Source: an uncultured Clostridia bacterium
Lineage (GTDB): Bacteria; Bacillota; Clostridia; Oscillospirales; Ruminococcaceae
Length of the DNA: 57,403 nt
Direction of reading: 5' to 3'
Assembly (NCBI GenBank): GCA_944386455.1
Contig: CALXBC010000012.1
Location: 1 to 57,403, forward strand
In this document: piece by piece, positions 22,858 to 32,009 of the stretch
Layout of the letters: every line of letters starts with the position of its first letter
Position numbering within the stretch: position 1 is the first letter of the stretch
Notes under the pieces: generated by a model
What the model saw: only the letters and a program-made list of their open reading frames with translations
Told to the model about the DNA's origin: nothing
Databases searched by the model: none
Program-made: the position numbers and the translations under genes

Positions 22858-23628
22858 ATGAAAATGAATCAATCAACGCTGAACCAGGCGATATACGAAA
22901 CAATCAGCCTTCCGGATCATGCTTCGATCATTGATTTGGGGTGCAGGAATGCCGGCTATCTCAATGGAATTATAGAAACATTTCCCGATAAAGTGGTAAA
23001 AGCAATTGGGGTGGATGTGACTGACAAAAATTTCGGCGGTATTCCATATTGCCCGCCGGTGGAACTGAAAGTAATGAACTGCGCAGAACAGATCGCGTTT
23101 GAAGACAACACTTTTGATCTGGTTTTCGCGAAAGATATGCTGGAGTGCATCACCGACAAAACCGGTTTGGTGAAAGAAATAAACAGAATACTGAAACCGG
23201 GCGGCATGGTCATCTGTGTCAATGCTGATTATGACAGTACGATTTATAATGGTGAAAATAAGGATCTGATCACAAAGGCGCTTCACGCTTATGCGATTAC
23301 GAAACAGGGTTGGATGGATGATATTGACAGTTGGATGGGCAGAAGGACATACAGTGTGTTTCATCAATCCGGATTTTTTGAAAGCAGCGTGTTTGTACAC
23401 AGCGTCATTGAAACAGAATACACCGAAGGCAGCTTCGGTTATGAATACAGCAGACACATTGGATGGCTTGTTGAAAAGGATACAGGCGCTCTTACAAAAG
23501 AGGAATATGATGAATTTATCTGTAATTTGATAGACGCCGATAAAGCAGGAAGCTATTTGTATTCCAAACCTTATTACATTTACAAAGGAATAAAGATGAA
23601 ACAGGATTCTGGCGGCACAAATATATGA
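22858..23628 (+). CDS. Class I SAM-dependent methyltransferase under attenuation control
   Basis: 256 residues. Rossmann methyltransferase: IIDLGCRNAGYL (~23-34, motif I), GVDVTDKN (acidic end of strand 2), FDLVFAKDMLECI (post-I, ~86) and LKPGGMVICVN (~110). The C-terminal ~130 residues do not match a known substrate domain; the end is Tyr-rich (SYLYSKPYYIYKG). Known resistance methyltransferases such as Erm lack this C-terminus, and RlmA/TlrB-type enzymes have a zinc domain absent here. The substrate may be an antibiotic, rRNA or a metabolite; only the control region hints at a drug-linked role. Confidence 0.75.
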   Translation: MKMNQSTLNQAIYETISLPDHASIIDLGCRNAGYLNGIIETFPDKVVKAIGVDVTDKNFGGIPYCPPVELKVMNCAEQIAFEDNTFDLVFAKDMLECITDKTGLVKEINRILKPGGMVICVNADYDSTIYNGENKDLITKALHAYAITKQGWMDDIDSWMGRRTYSVFHQSGFFESSVFVHSVIETEYTEGSFGYEYSRHIGWLVEKDTGALTKEEYDEFICNLIDADKAGSYLYSKPYYIYKGIKMKQDSGGTNI

Positions 23629-23702
23629 AGCGGTTTCAAATCGATGCTGAAAAATTCAAAGCGCGCTCTTACAAGGCCTGCTTTTTGATTCTGTCAGGAA
23701 GG

Positions 23703-25568
23703 TCATTCGGAATCATACTCCTGATAAAAGGATGCAAAGTTCTCAAAATAGACCTTGTGCCAGACTAAGAACTGATAGACTGCCCATATTTTGCGGCTGT
23801 TGTCTGTTTCTCCCCTGTAATGCGCGTCCAGCAAATATAACAGCTGATCGGTTTGAAAATAGGTTTTCGCCGTCCTGCTCAGAAAGGCGTCTTTCACGAT
23901 ACTGTAATACTTCGGCTGCCGCAGCCAGACGCGGACAGGAACAGGAAAGCCAAGCTTTTTTCGTCCGCTGGTCTGACGCGGAAGAGCCTCCGACGCGATT
24001 TTACGGAACAGATATTTGGTTGTTTTTCCCCGGACCTTGTTTCGGCGGGAAAGCAGACGGGCAGCTCCAAACACTTTCTTGTCAAGATAGGGGACGCGCA
24101 GTTCCACGGAGTGGGCCATACTCATTTTATCCGCTTTCAGCAGAATGTCCCCAGGCAGCCAGAACCGCAGGTCGATTTCCTGCATTCTGGTAACCTCATC
24201 CTGAGAAGCGTTTTTATGATAGGTGCTTTGGGTGAGATTATAAGGCTCTGTTGCGGGGATATCGTCCTGTAAAAGCTGTCTTTTTTCCCGTGCGTCCATT
24301 AGATGGGCGTTCCCGATAAAACGATGCTCCAGCGGCAGGCATCCCCGCAGCAGATAGCTTTTGCCTCGAAAATGCTTGGGACTTTTCAAAAGCCGGCAAT
24401 AAAGTCTTTGCTTTTCTTTCTGCGGCAGAATACGGAAGGGCCGCAGGGAAGATGGCTCATGATAAATGTTGTAGCCGCCGAACAGCTCATCTGCTCCCTC
24501 GCCTGAAAGCAGAACCTTGACCTGCTGTGCGGCAAGCTGGTTGACGAAGTAAAGCGCAGCGGCGGACGGATCGGCCAGCGGCTCGTCCATATGATAGGCG
24601 ATTTTCGGCAGGGCAGCCCAGTATTCTTCGGCGGAGATCGTTTTTTGACAGTTGACACGGCCCAGCCGGTCGGCCAGAAAAGACGCCCGCTCCGCCTCAC
24701 TGTAACGGCCATGATCCTCATCAAAGCTGACGGTATAGGATTTTTTTGCTTTTGACTGTGCGAGAAGAAAGCCGGAGTCCACACCGCCTGAGAGCAGAGC
24801 ACCAACCTCGACGTCGCTGAGCTGATGTGCGGTTATGGAGTCTGCCAAACACTGGCGGAGATGTTGCTTTTCTTTTGCGGTGTTCTGTCGGTATTGCGGC
24901 GCCAGTTCCGGTGTCCAGTACCGCAAAAGTTCTGTTTTTCCATCCTGGTACATCAGATAATGCCCTGGAGGCAGACGAAAGATGCCCTGAAAAAAGGTCT
25001 CCGGCAGGACGGAGTATTGGAAGCTCAGATACTGGTCCAAGGCACAGAGATTCAGCCTGGGTTGAATGCCTGGAAGCTCGAGCAGACTTTTGATCTCAGA
25101 TGCGAACGCAAAGCAGCCGTTATACTTTGTGTAGTACAGCGGCTTAATACCGAACGGGTCCCGTGCCAGAAAAAGGGACTGAGCCTTGTTATCCCATACG
25201 GCAAAGGCAAACATTCCCCGCAACCGGCAGAGGAGCTCAGCGCCGTATTCCTCATAGCCATGCAGCAAGCTCTCTGTATCGGATGCCGTGCGAAATTGAT
25301 GTCCCTTTTTTGTCAGTTCGCTGCGCAGCTGCAGATGGTTGTAGATTTCGCCGTTGAAAACGACAGCGATGCTGCTATCATCGCTGCACATCGGCTGCCT
25401 GCCGTTTGCAGGGTCAATGATGCTTAGTCTTCGAAAGCCAAAAGCGGTTTCTCCCTCGAAGAAACTGCCTGAATCGTCCGGCCCTCTGTGATAGATGCGG
25501 TTCATCATTCTTTTCAGCACCTGTTCTCTCTTTTCAATGTTCCCGATAAAACCACAGATTCCACACAT
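23703..25568 (-). CDS. asnB: Asparagine synthase (glutamine-hydrolysing)
   Basis: Converts aspartate, glutamine and ATP to asparagine. 621 residues. Start ATG 25568 so that Cys2 (MCGICG) becomes the N-terminal nucleophile of the glutaminase domain; a second ATG lies just upstream at 25571. AAGGAGG precedes. The synthetase domain has the PP-loop SGGVDS at about 260-265 and SGEGADELFGGY. Length and motifs are those of the B. subtilis AsnB/AsnO type. It lies downstream of the tRNA methyltransferase gene but is separated from it by a terminator. Confidence 0.93.
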   Translation of the reverse strand: MCGICGFIGNIEKREQVLKRMMNRIYHRGPDDSGSFFEGETAFGFRRLSIIDPANGRQPMCSDDSSIAVVFNGEIYNHLQLRSELTKKGHQFRTASDTESLLHGYEEYGAELLCRLRGMFAFAVWDNKAQSLFLARDPFGIKPLYYTKYNGCFAFASEIKSLLELPGIQPRLNLCALDQYLSFQYSVLPETFFQGIFRLPPGHYLMYQDGKTELLRYWTPELAPQYRQNTAKEKQHLRQCLADSITAHQLSDVEVGALLSGGVDSGFLLAQSKAKKSYTVSFDEDHGRYSEAERASFLADRLGRVNCQKTISAEEYWAALPKIAYHMDEPLADPSAAALYFVNQLAAQQVKVLLSGEGADELFGGYNIYHEPSSLRPFRILPQKEKQRLYCRLLKSPKHFRGKSYLLRGCLPLEHRFIGNAHLMDAREKRQLLQDDIPATEPYNLTQSTYHKNASQDEVTRMQEIDLRFWLPGDILLKADKMSMAHSVELRVPYLDKKVFGAARLLSRRNKVRGKTTKYLFRKIASEALPRQTSGRKKLGFPVPVRVWLRQPKYYSIVKDAFLSRTAKTYFQTDQLLYLLDAHYRGETDNSRKIWAVYQFLVWHKVYFENFASFYQEYDSE

Positions 25569-25650
25569 CATAAATTCCTCCTTGTGTTCAATGATAAATA
25601 AGAGTAGAACTTCGTGAACCGGTCAAAAAAGGGGGGATTTTTGTAAAAAA

Positions 25651-25698
25651 GGCGCAAAAATACCGCTCAGCAAACGCTGTGCGGCAGAATTTGCTGAG
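25651..25698 (-). terminator. Terminator after the tRNA methyltransferase gene
   Basis: On the minus strand the stem CTCAGCAAA (25698-25690) / TTTGCTGAG (25674-25666) is followed by GGTATTTTTGCGCC and another T-run. It lies upstream of asnB. Confidence 0.7.
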
Positions 25699-25744
25699 TT
25701 CAATTAACTCTACTTTTTTGAACGGAAGCTAAAAGCGCTGCCTG

Positions 25745-26488
25745 TCATTCTTCCTTTCCGCGGTAAATCTGCATCAACTCCCTGGAAAAATTGTTTCCAT
25801 CCAACACAGACAGCAGCGGCTCCACTTTCATAAATGGTTTGCTGCCCTTTTTTCCCTCAATCAGGAACAGCCAGGGAGGATCAGCAGGTGTTTTGGCCAC
25901 AAATCGCAGCCGCTTTGGTTCAATCCCGGCCGCACGCATGGCGGTCATTACGTCACAGAGCCGTTCGGGACGCTGGCAGAGACAGAGTCTGCCGCTGAAT
26001 CTGAGCAGACGGCTTGCTGCCGTGCATACATCGCCAATGCTGCACATGGTTTCATGACGGGCTATCTGATCCGCCGCAGAATCCGAGAGGATCCCGCTGT
26101 TTCCCGCTTTATAGGGCGGATTGCAGGTCACAATGTCAAAGCTGCCCGGCTCAAGCAGCAGGCTGGTTTCGCTTTTATCCGCAATTTTGCGAATATCGGT
26201 GCAGACAGAAAAGATGCTGGTTTCCAGCCGGGATTCCGCAATTGAAAGACGAAACTGTTCCTCGGCCTGTTTTTGCAGTTCGACTCCAACAACTTTCGCA
26301 GGACGGCTGTTTTTCATCATGACCAGCGGAATGATGCCGCATCCGGTTCCAAGATCGCACACCACATCCTTGCGGCGCGGTGCGGCAAAGGATGCCAGCA
26401 AAAACGCGTCGGTACCAAAGCGGTGCTCCGGGGAAACACAGACTCTGACAGTTTCGCTGAGGTCTTCAAAAGTATAATTGGGATTCAT
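25745..26488 (-). CDS. tRNA1(Val) adenine-37 N6-methyltransferase-like (TrmN6/YfiC)
   Basis: 247 residues from ATG 26488 (GAGGGGG upstream). Motif I is CDLGTGCGIIPL (~42) and the N6-adenine catalytic motif NPPY lies in IVTCNPPYKAG (~125). The N-terminal FGTDAFLLASF segment is typical of TrmN6. It modifies A37 of a tRNA in the family; exact target not proven here. No gene overlaps it. Confidence 0.85.
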   Translation of the reverse strand: MNPNYTFEDLSETVRVCVSPEHRFGTDAFLLASFAAPRRKDVVCDLGTGCGIIPLVMMKNSRPAKVVGVELQKQAEEQFRLSIAESRLETSIFSVCTDIRKIADKSETSLLLEPGSFDIVTCNPPYKAGNSGILSDSAADQIARHETMCSIGDVCTAASRLLRFSGRLCLCQRPERLCDVMTAMRAAGIEPKRLRFVAKTPADPPWLFLIEGKKGSKPFMKVEPLLSVLDGNNFSRELMQIYRGKEE

Positions 26489-26706
26489 GGGCAGCCCCCT
26501 CATCTGTCGAATTGTGTTTTTATTATATTCATCCATGGAAAGCAAGTCAAGTGAAATAATAAGACTGTCATTGGGCTGTAACCCAATTGACAATTCTGAA
26601 TACCTGTTGGAAAAAAACTGATACTTTCCAGTATGAAAAGATGTCAAAACGGTAATAATAGGAAAAAGACAGAAGTCTGTCTGAAAACCGGAAAGGATGA
26701 ATGTGA

Positions 26707-27246
26707 ATGGAACTGAAAGGAAGCAGAACCGAAGCTAACCTGATGGCGGCAATCGCGGGCGAGAGCCAGGCGCGCAACAAGTATATTTATTATGCATGGC
26801 AGGCGCGCAAAGACGGCTATGAGCAGATTGCCGACATTTTTGAGGAGACGGCGGCGAATGAGCAGACCCATGCCTATCTGTGGACGCTGCTGATAAAGGG
26901 GGGCGCGCTGCCGAAAACCGAGGATGCGCTTAAGGACGCGGCCGGCGGAGAACACTATGAGTGGACGCAGATGTACAAAAGCTTTGCAGAGGAAGCCAGA
27001 CAGGAAGGCTTTAAGGACATTGCCGCACAGTTTGACCGAGTCGCCGGGGTAGAGCGGGAGCATGAAGAACGGTTCAACAGGCTCGCACAGAACATCAACG
27101 ATCAGAAAGTGTTCCGAAAAGAGACAAAGCAGCGCTGGATCTGTCGTTTCTGCGGTTATATCCACGAGGGAGAGAACGCTCCGGCAATCTGTCCGCTGTG
27201 TAAACATCCGCAGGCATTTTTTGAGGTCAAGGCGGAAAACTATTAA
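26707..27246 (+). CDS. Rubrerythrin
   Basis: 179 residues. Non-haem di-iron peroxidase that reduces hydrogen peroxide in anaerobes. The four-helix di-iron domain has Glu19 (GESQARNKY), Glu52 with His55 (NEQTHA), and Glu/His at REHEERF (~118). The C-terminal rubredoxin domain has Cys146, Cys149, Cys162 and Cys165 (CRFC and CPLC). GAAAGGATG upstream. Single gene ending before a terminator at 27321. The 220 bp upstream hold a TTGACA at 26587 but no clear -10. Confidence 0.93.
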   Translation: MELKGSRTEANLMAAIAGESQARNKYIYYAWQARKDGYEQIADIFEETAANEQTHAYLWTLLIKGGALPKTEDALKDAAGGEHYEWTQMYKSFAEEARQEGFKDIAAQFDRVAGVEREHEERFNRLAQNINDQKVFRKETKQRWICRFCGYIHEGENAPAICPLCKHPQAFFEVKAENY

Positions 27247-27320
27247 GGCACAGGCCGGCGGGGGCAGACAGCCAATTCTCGGGCATAAAACTGATATAGG
27301 AAAGTTTTTTCGACACGCGC

Positions 27321-27361
27321 AAGCAGACCGCTCCGTGGAAATAGGAGCGATCTGCTTTTTA
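27321..27361. terminator. Terminator between convergent rubrerythrin and acyltransferase genes
   Basis: The stem 27321-27334 with 27344-27357 (14 bp with one mismatch) is followed by TTTTTA on the plus strand. It ends just before the acyltransferase stop at 27363. Confidence 0.75.
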
Positions 27362-27362
27362 T

Positions 27363-28502
27363 TTATGGATGAGGAAGGCCGAACTTGGCTGCCGCTTTTT
27401 TGATCAGCCCGGAGACACGTTCGAGGATGGATCTGCATTTTTGATCGACCTTACACCATTTAAAAAGATAATGCCGTATCAGATCAATCAAACTGCAAAC
27501 CGCAAAAATCACGGCCGCGGTGCCGATTACAGCCAGCGGCAGCAGGAAGGAAGAAAGAGAAGCATAGGATACAAAATGGTTTTTGAACCAATACTGCCAG
27601 AGCATGGGATGATCATGAATCAGATAAACGCTGAAGGAGAGAGAAGAGAGCAGCAGAATGGACTTTTGAAGGATTGGCTTTTGAATCTGAATCTTGGAAA
27701 AAGCAATGAGTAGGGCAACCGCAGAAAGAAGAATGGTCGGAGAGGAATAAGATACGAGATTGATGGAAAAACTTTTGGCCTGCCCTGATATCCGAAAGGT
27801 CAGAAATGGGACGCCGTATTGCCACAGCCAGGTGACTCCAACGGCGGCAAGATAGAGCAGAACGGCATAACGCGCTTTTCGGTTTATTCCGACCGCGTAT
27901 TTTTTACAGTATGCTCCGATCAGATATAACGCAGAAATCCATAAAAAGCTATAGCCATCCTTTGTCACAAAAAGATCGGCCTTTACCAGGGTCGGATAGA
28001 CAGACAGCAGCAGCACCAGCGTGATGATCAGGCGTCTGGCTTTTTGATGGTCCAAGGTATGCAGCAGGTGATTGAAGAACGGGATCAGGAAAAAGGTAGG
28101 AAAATAAGCGGTGAAATACCAGTATCTGTTGAATCCAACGGGGAAAAAGGATTGGATTATAAATTTGAGATCCAGAGAACCCGGCAGACAGAAATAAAAC
28201 CCGACAGAAATCAGGACCGCATAAAAAACAACCTGAAGCCAGAGCGACATGATACGATGATATTTAAATTTCAGCTCAATCATCACATAACCGCTTGCCA
28301 GAGCAAAGCAATTCACCGCGCAATAGGCGCTGATCTCCAGCAGCCATGCAGCCTCATAGCGCAGGGAAAATGGCTTGACCGCAGCTAGAATGCCGCCCTG
28401 GCCCAGTATATGCAAAATGACAACCATCAGCATGGAAAGAATTTTTAACAGGTCAACTCCATACAGTCGACCGCCGGAGGATACTTTTGGTTCATCTTTC
28501 AT
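27363..28502 (-). CDS. Acyltransferase family 3 integral membrane protein
   Basis: About 379 residues, ten or so hydrophobic helices. The N-terminal GVDLLKILSMLMVVILHILGQGG carries the conserved His of acyltransferase 3 (OafA/WbbJ/NodX type). These enzymes O-acetylate surface polysaccharides or peptidoglycan. ATG 28502 (MKDEPK) is preferred over the ATG at 28514. No glycan genes are adjacent, so the acceptor is unknown. Confidence 0.8.
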   Translation of the reverse strand: MKDEPKVSSGGRLYGVDLLKILSMLMVVILHILGQGGILAAVKPFSLRYEAAWLLEISAYCAVNCFALASGYVMIELKFKYHRIMSLWLQVVFYAVLISVGFYFCLPGSLDLKFIIQSFFPVGFNRYWYFTAYFPTFFLIPFFNHLLHTLDHQKARRLIITLVLLLSVYPTLVKADLFVTKDGYSFLWISALYLIGAYCKKYAVGINRKARYAVLLYLAAVGVTWLWQYGVPFLTFRISGQAKSFSINLVSYSSPTILLSAVALLIAFSKIQIQKPILQKSILLLSSLSFSVYLIHDHPMLWQYWFKNHFVSYASLSSFLLPLAVIGTAAVIFAVCSLIDLIRHYLFKWCKVDQKCRSILERVSGLIKKAAAKFGLPHP

Positions 28503-28607
28503 TATAATCACCACTTCATATCAATTGAGTTGGAATAGAAAATGCCGGTTGCTCACGGGTATGATGATTCAAGAAAGTACATTTTCTTAAACTGCATACT
28601 TTTTTGC

Positions 28608-28637
28608 AAGTCACATGAAAATTCATGTGGCTTTTTT
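28608..28637 (+). terminator. Plus-strand terminator-like hairpin
   Basis: Stem 28608-28619 with 28622-28633, two-base loop, then TTTT. Both flanking genes run on the minus strand, so it has no obvious transcript to end; it may be a relic or serve an antisense RNA. Confidence 0.5.
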
Positions 28638-28755
28638 ATTTCATATCCATAAGTTTTCACTCGATTGGGAACCGGAAACAGGAAGCACGGCAAAGCGTAA
28701 TTTTTAGGACTGCTGTCAGGGAAAACCTGACAGCATGTTATTCCTGCTGCTCCGA

Positions 28756-29445
28756 TTACCGTACCGTCGTATCGTTCTGCTGCTGCGACCGCAAAAACAT
28801 CAGAACAAAGACCGCCAGAAGCGGAATACAGGAAAACAAAACGGCATGGACGGCAAAAAGACTTGTCAGGATACTGCCGGCCACAGCGCCAAGAATGAAA
28901 AACAGAATAATGCAGAGGTATTGCAGCCCCTTTTTTTTCATCCTCGAATCCTTGGTGCGAAAGTAAGTGTAAAAACATTCGGTGGCACTTCTGAGATTCC
29001 CTGTGCACATGGTAGTGGCAAGCTGGTTGCCACCGATTTTACGAAAGCTCTGCACCTGGACCGAACAGACAAAGGAAACGATCGTATTTGCCAGAATATC
29101 CAGTTCGCCTGCAGGGATGAAACCAACCACCAAAAGTACTGCAATCTCGATCGCTATCGTAATTTGGCGCCAGTGAAACAGCTTCCCGCCCGGCGCATGC
29201 TCCCGGACAAAAGCTGCGAGCATGATCCCCAGCACAAATGCCAGAATGGGAACCAGATAGGAAATCGCTTTTCCCCAGTTTCCCTGAGCCAGATTGACGC
29301 CAAACAGAACCATATTTCCGGTTTGGGCGTTGGCGAAAACATGTCCGCGGGCAAGATAGGTGTACACGTCAAGATATCCGCCTGCAACCGCCAGCAGAGC
29401 ACCGGCGAGCATCGTCTCGGACATTTGGCCTTTCGGTCTGTGCAT
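28756..29445 (-). CDS. YoaK family (DUF1275) membrane protein
   Basis: 229 residues, six or more helices. Family signature at the N-terminus: GGYLDVYTYLARGHVFANAQTGNMV. A second marker is SFRKIGGNQLATTMCTGNLRSA around residue 135. Function of DUF1275 proteins is not established. Divergent from lexA. AAAGGAGATG lies upstream of the start. Confidence 0.85.
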   Translation of the reverse strand: MHRPKGQMSETMLAGALLAVAGGYLDVYTYLARGHVFANAQTGNMVLFGVNLAQGNWGKAISYLVPILAFVLGIMLAAFVREHAPGGKLFHWRQITIAIEIAVLLVVGFIPAGELDILANTIVSFVCSVQVQSFRKIGGNQLATTMCTGNLRSATECFYTYFRTKDSRMKKKGLQYLCIILFFILGAVAGSILTSLFAVHAVLFSCIPLLAVFVLMFLRSQQQNDTTVR

Positions 29446-29530
29446 TTGATAACATCTCCTTTGTTACACTTTCTATATCATAGCAAATTCATAAGAAAAA
29501 GAAAAGAGGTAAAATCAATAGAAAATTGGC

Positions 29531-29581
29531 TTGCGCTGCTTCTGGCTTTATGCTATACTGAAAGCAAATAAACAGATGTTC
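29531..29581 (+). promoter_or_regulatory. lexA promoter with SOS box
   Basis: TTGCGC (29531-29536), 17 bp, TATACT (29554-29559). A near-match to the Firmicutes SOS box, AAACAGATGTTC (29570-29581; consensus GAACnnnnGTTC), covers the start region. It lies within the longer palindrome AAATAAACAGATGTTCTTATTT (29567-29587 area). Autorepression is expected. Confidence 0.7.
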
Positions 29582-29611
29582 TTATTTGTCGGCAGAAAGG
29601 CAGGCGTTTTT

Positions 29612-30196
29612 ATGCTTAACCCGGTTGCATTGGAAATATATGAATATGTGGCCAGACGGATTCAGGACAACTATTCTCCCACAGTACGAGAAATTTGTGC
29701 CGATTTGGGGATTCCTTCCACTTCAACGGTACATAGATATCTGAATATTTTGGTGGAGCAGGGACTTTTGGAAAAAGACAGCGGACTGAACCGATCGCTG
29801 AAGCTCCCGGTGAGCGGGCACTCCGTAAAGGTCCCGGTGCTGGGCAAGGTGGCGGCAGGCCGGCCGATTACTGCGGTAGAAAACATAGAGGGCTATATTC
29901 CATTTTCGGGACTGCGCGGGAGCAGCAGCGATGTCTTTGCTCTCCGGGTCGCAGGCGAAAGCATGATCAATGCGGGCATTCTGGACGGTGATACCATCAT
30001 TGCCAGAAAAACATCGTATGCAGAAAACGGGCAGATGGTGGTCGCCCTGGTGGAAGACGGTGCAACCGTGAAGACTTTTTATCAGGAAAAGGGACATTAC
30101 CGTCTCCAGCCTGAGAACGATCATATGGAGCCGATCATCTGTCAGGAAGTGCTCATCCTGGGACGGGTGATCGGACTGATACGCAATTATGAATAA
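29612..30196 (+). CDS. lexA: LexA repressor
   Basis: SOS response repressor with RecA-stimulated self-cleavage. 194 residues from ATG 29612 (GAAAGG upstream). The winged HTH is TVREICADLGIPSTSTVHRYLNILVE. The cleavage site Ala82-Gly83 lies in GKVAAGRP, with catalytic Ser117 (GESMIN) and Lys154 (ATVKTF). An SOS box lies upstream. The response-regulator gene starts 20 nt after its stop, so the envelope-stress pair may be partly read from the lexA promoter. Confidence 0.95.
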   Translation: MLNPVALEIYEYVARRIQDNYSPTVREICADLGIPSTSTVHRYLNILVEQGLLEKDSGLNRSLKLPVSGHSVKVPVLGKVAAGRPITAVENIEGYIPFSGLRGSSSDVFALRVAGESMINAGILDGDTIIARKTSYAENGQMVVALVEDGATVKTFYQEKGHYRLQPENDHMEPIICQEVLILGRVIGLIRNYE

Positions 30197-30216
30197 GCGC
30201 GAAAGGAATACTGGAA

Positions 30217-30912
30217 ATGCAGAAAATATTACTGGTGGAGGATGACGACACAATTGCAGTGGGATTACAGTATTCCCTGACGCAGAATGAGTTCGCAGTG
30301 ACGGTCTGCCGCAGCGTTGAGGAAGCAAAGCACGCGCTGTACAGCACGGTGTTTGATCTGGCACTGCTGGATCTCACTCTGCCCGACGGCAGCGGATACG
30401 ATATTTGCAGGCAGATTCGCTCAGGCACCCGGATTGGAAGCAATAAAGAAGCCTTGCCTGTTATCTTTCTGACCGCATGTGAGGAAGAAGTCAACATCGT
30501 GATGGGACTGGATATGGGCGCGGATGACTATATTACCAAACCGTTCCGGGTCAGAGAGCTTATTTCCCGGATCCGCTGCGTGCTTCGCCGGTGTCAGACC
30601 GGCGGAGAGCCCGTTTGCCGCCTTGGAAATGTGACGGTGGACTTAAGCCGCGGAAAGGTGTATAAAAACGGACAGGATGTTTTTTTGACCGCGATGGAAT
30701 ACAAGCTGCTGCTGACGCTGGTGAATAACCGAGGCAGAGTGCTCAGCCGCGAGCAGCTGCTGGAAGGGATCTGGGATATTGCGGGAGACTTTGTCAACGA
30801 CAATACGCTTTCTGTATATATCAAGCGGCTGCGGGAAAAGCTGGAGGACGATCCACAGGAGCCTTCTGTCATCAAAACGGTCCGTGGGAGGGGCTATCAG
30901 ATCGATGATTAG
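30217..30912 (+). CDS. OmpR-family response regulator
   Basis: 231 residues. Receiver domain with phospho-acceptor Asp52 (LLDLTLPDGSG), Thr/Lys switch residues (FLTA, ITKPF), then a C-terminal winged helix ending in VRGRGYQID. GAAAGGAATA upstream. It partners the kinase that follows. The likely target is the promoter region of the downstream ABC transporter, which holds TGTCAnC direct repeats. Confidence 0.9.
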   Translation: MQKILLVEDDDTIAVGLQYSLTQNEFAVTVCRSVEEAKHALYSTVFDLALLDLTLPDGSGYDICRQIRSGTRIGSNKEALPVIFLTACEEEVNIVMGLDMGADDYITKPFRVRELISRIRCVLRRCQTGGEPVCRLGNVTVDLSRGKVYKNGQDVFLTAMEYKLLLTLVNNRGRVLSREQLLEGIWDIAGDFVNDNTLSVYIKRLREKLEDDPQEPSVIKTVRGRGYQIDD

Positions 30913-30935
30913 GCACGGAAAGGAACAACTGTGTG

Positions 30936-31940
30936 ATGATGCGGAACAAAGAGCTTAAAATATACACCGTTGTGATCGTGGCGCTGATGACGGCGGTGGT
31001 TTTATTGTGCCTGCGGGAGAATGTCCGTCTTGGAATTGCGGTGTTTTTTCTGACTTTGCTTGCTGTGGCGGCGGCAATGCTTTTGCAAGGGTGGCGGTAT
31101 CGAAGGCTTAAGCGGATGGCTGACATGCTGGACCGCATTCTGTCGGGAGATTTTTCGCTGGATATCGGTGAGACGGATGAGGGAGAACTGAACATCCTCA
31201 AAAGCAAGATTTATAAAGTGACGGTAATGCTGTCGGAACAGGCACAGCTGCTTAAAAAGGACAAGCTCCTTCTGGCCGACGCGATGTCGGATATTTCCCA
31301 TCAGCTGAAAACGCCGCTGACTTCGATGCTGATGATGGCAGAACTGCTCGAGGATGACACGCTTCCAAAAGAACGCCGGGCTGAGTTTCTCGGACGGCTC
31401 CACACCCAGCTGGAACGGCTGCAGTGGCTGGTGTCGTCCCTGCTGAAGCTTTCCCGCCTGGACGCGGGCGCAGTGGAATTTCAAAAGCGGACGGTTGCGT
31501 TAACTGAGCTGGCTGACAAAGCATTGGAGCCGCTGCGGATTCCGGCGGAGCTGAAAAAACAGCGGATTGATCTGACCGGCATGACCGGCGCAGCGGCCTG
31601 TATAGACCCTCAATGGACAACTGAAGCGGTGATCAATATCCTGAAAAACTGTTTGGAGCATACTCCTGAGGGAGGAACACTCTCACTTGGCACTGAGGAC
31701 AACCCGATCTATACTGCGCTCGTGATTCGAGACACAGGGACAGGAATTGACAGGGAAGATCTGCCGCACATTTTTGAGCGGTTTTATAAGGGTAAAAATT
31801 CCTCTCCCGACAGCGTTGGGATTGGACTTGCCATGGCAAAGGAAATCATCGGGAAACAGGGCGGCGAAATTACGGTAAAGAGTACGCCGGGTGAGGGGAC
31901 GGAATTCAAAGTCAAATTTTACCGCCTGATGACAGTATGA
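30936..31940 (+). CDS. Sensor histidine kinase, short intramembrane-sensing type
   Basis: 334 residues. Two membrane helices (about 10-28 and 33-52) are separated by only a few residues, so there is no extracellular sensor domain; signals probably come through a membrane partner. Then a HAMP-like linker, the H-box with His122 (DISHQLKTPLTS), N-box NILKNCLEHTPEGG, and G-box DTGTGIDREDLPHIFERF. ATG 30936 is preferred among GTG-ATG-ATG; AAAGGA upstream. Confidence 0.88.
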   Translation: MMRNKELKIYTVVIVALMTAVVLLCLRENVRLGIAVFFLTLLAVAAAMLLQGWRYRRLKRMADMLDRILSGDFSLDIGETDEGELNILKSKIYKVTVMLSEQAQLLKKDKLLLADAMSDISHQLKTPLTSMLMMAELLEDDTLPKERRAEFLGRLHTQLERLQWLVSSLLKLSRLDAGAVEFQKRTVALTELADKALEPLRIPAELKKQRIDLTGMTGAAACIDPQWTTEAVINILKNCLEHTPEGGTLSLGTEDNPIYTALVIRDTGTGIDREDLPHIFERFYKGKNSSPDSVGIGLAMAKEIIGKQGGEITVKSTPGEGTEFKVKFYRLMTV

Positions 31941-31966
31941 CTTCTAAAAAGAGAAACGTGTTCTTG

Positions 31967-31996
31967 TTCCCACGGCTGTACAGCCGTGGGAATTTT
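31967..31996 (+). terminator. Terminator after the kinase gene
   Basis: A 12-bp perfect stem (31967-31978 with 31981-31992, loop TA), then TTTT. It separates the regulatory pair from the transporter genes. Confidence 0.75.
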
Positions 31997-32009
31997 CACT
32001 GTCAAAAAA

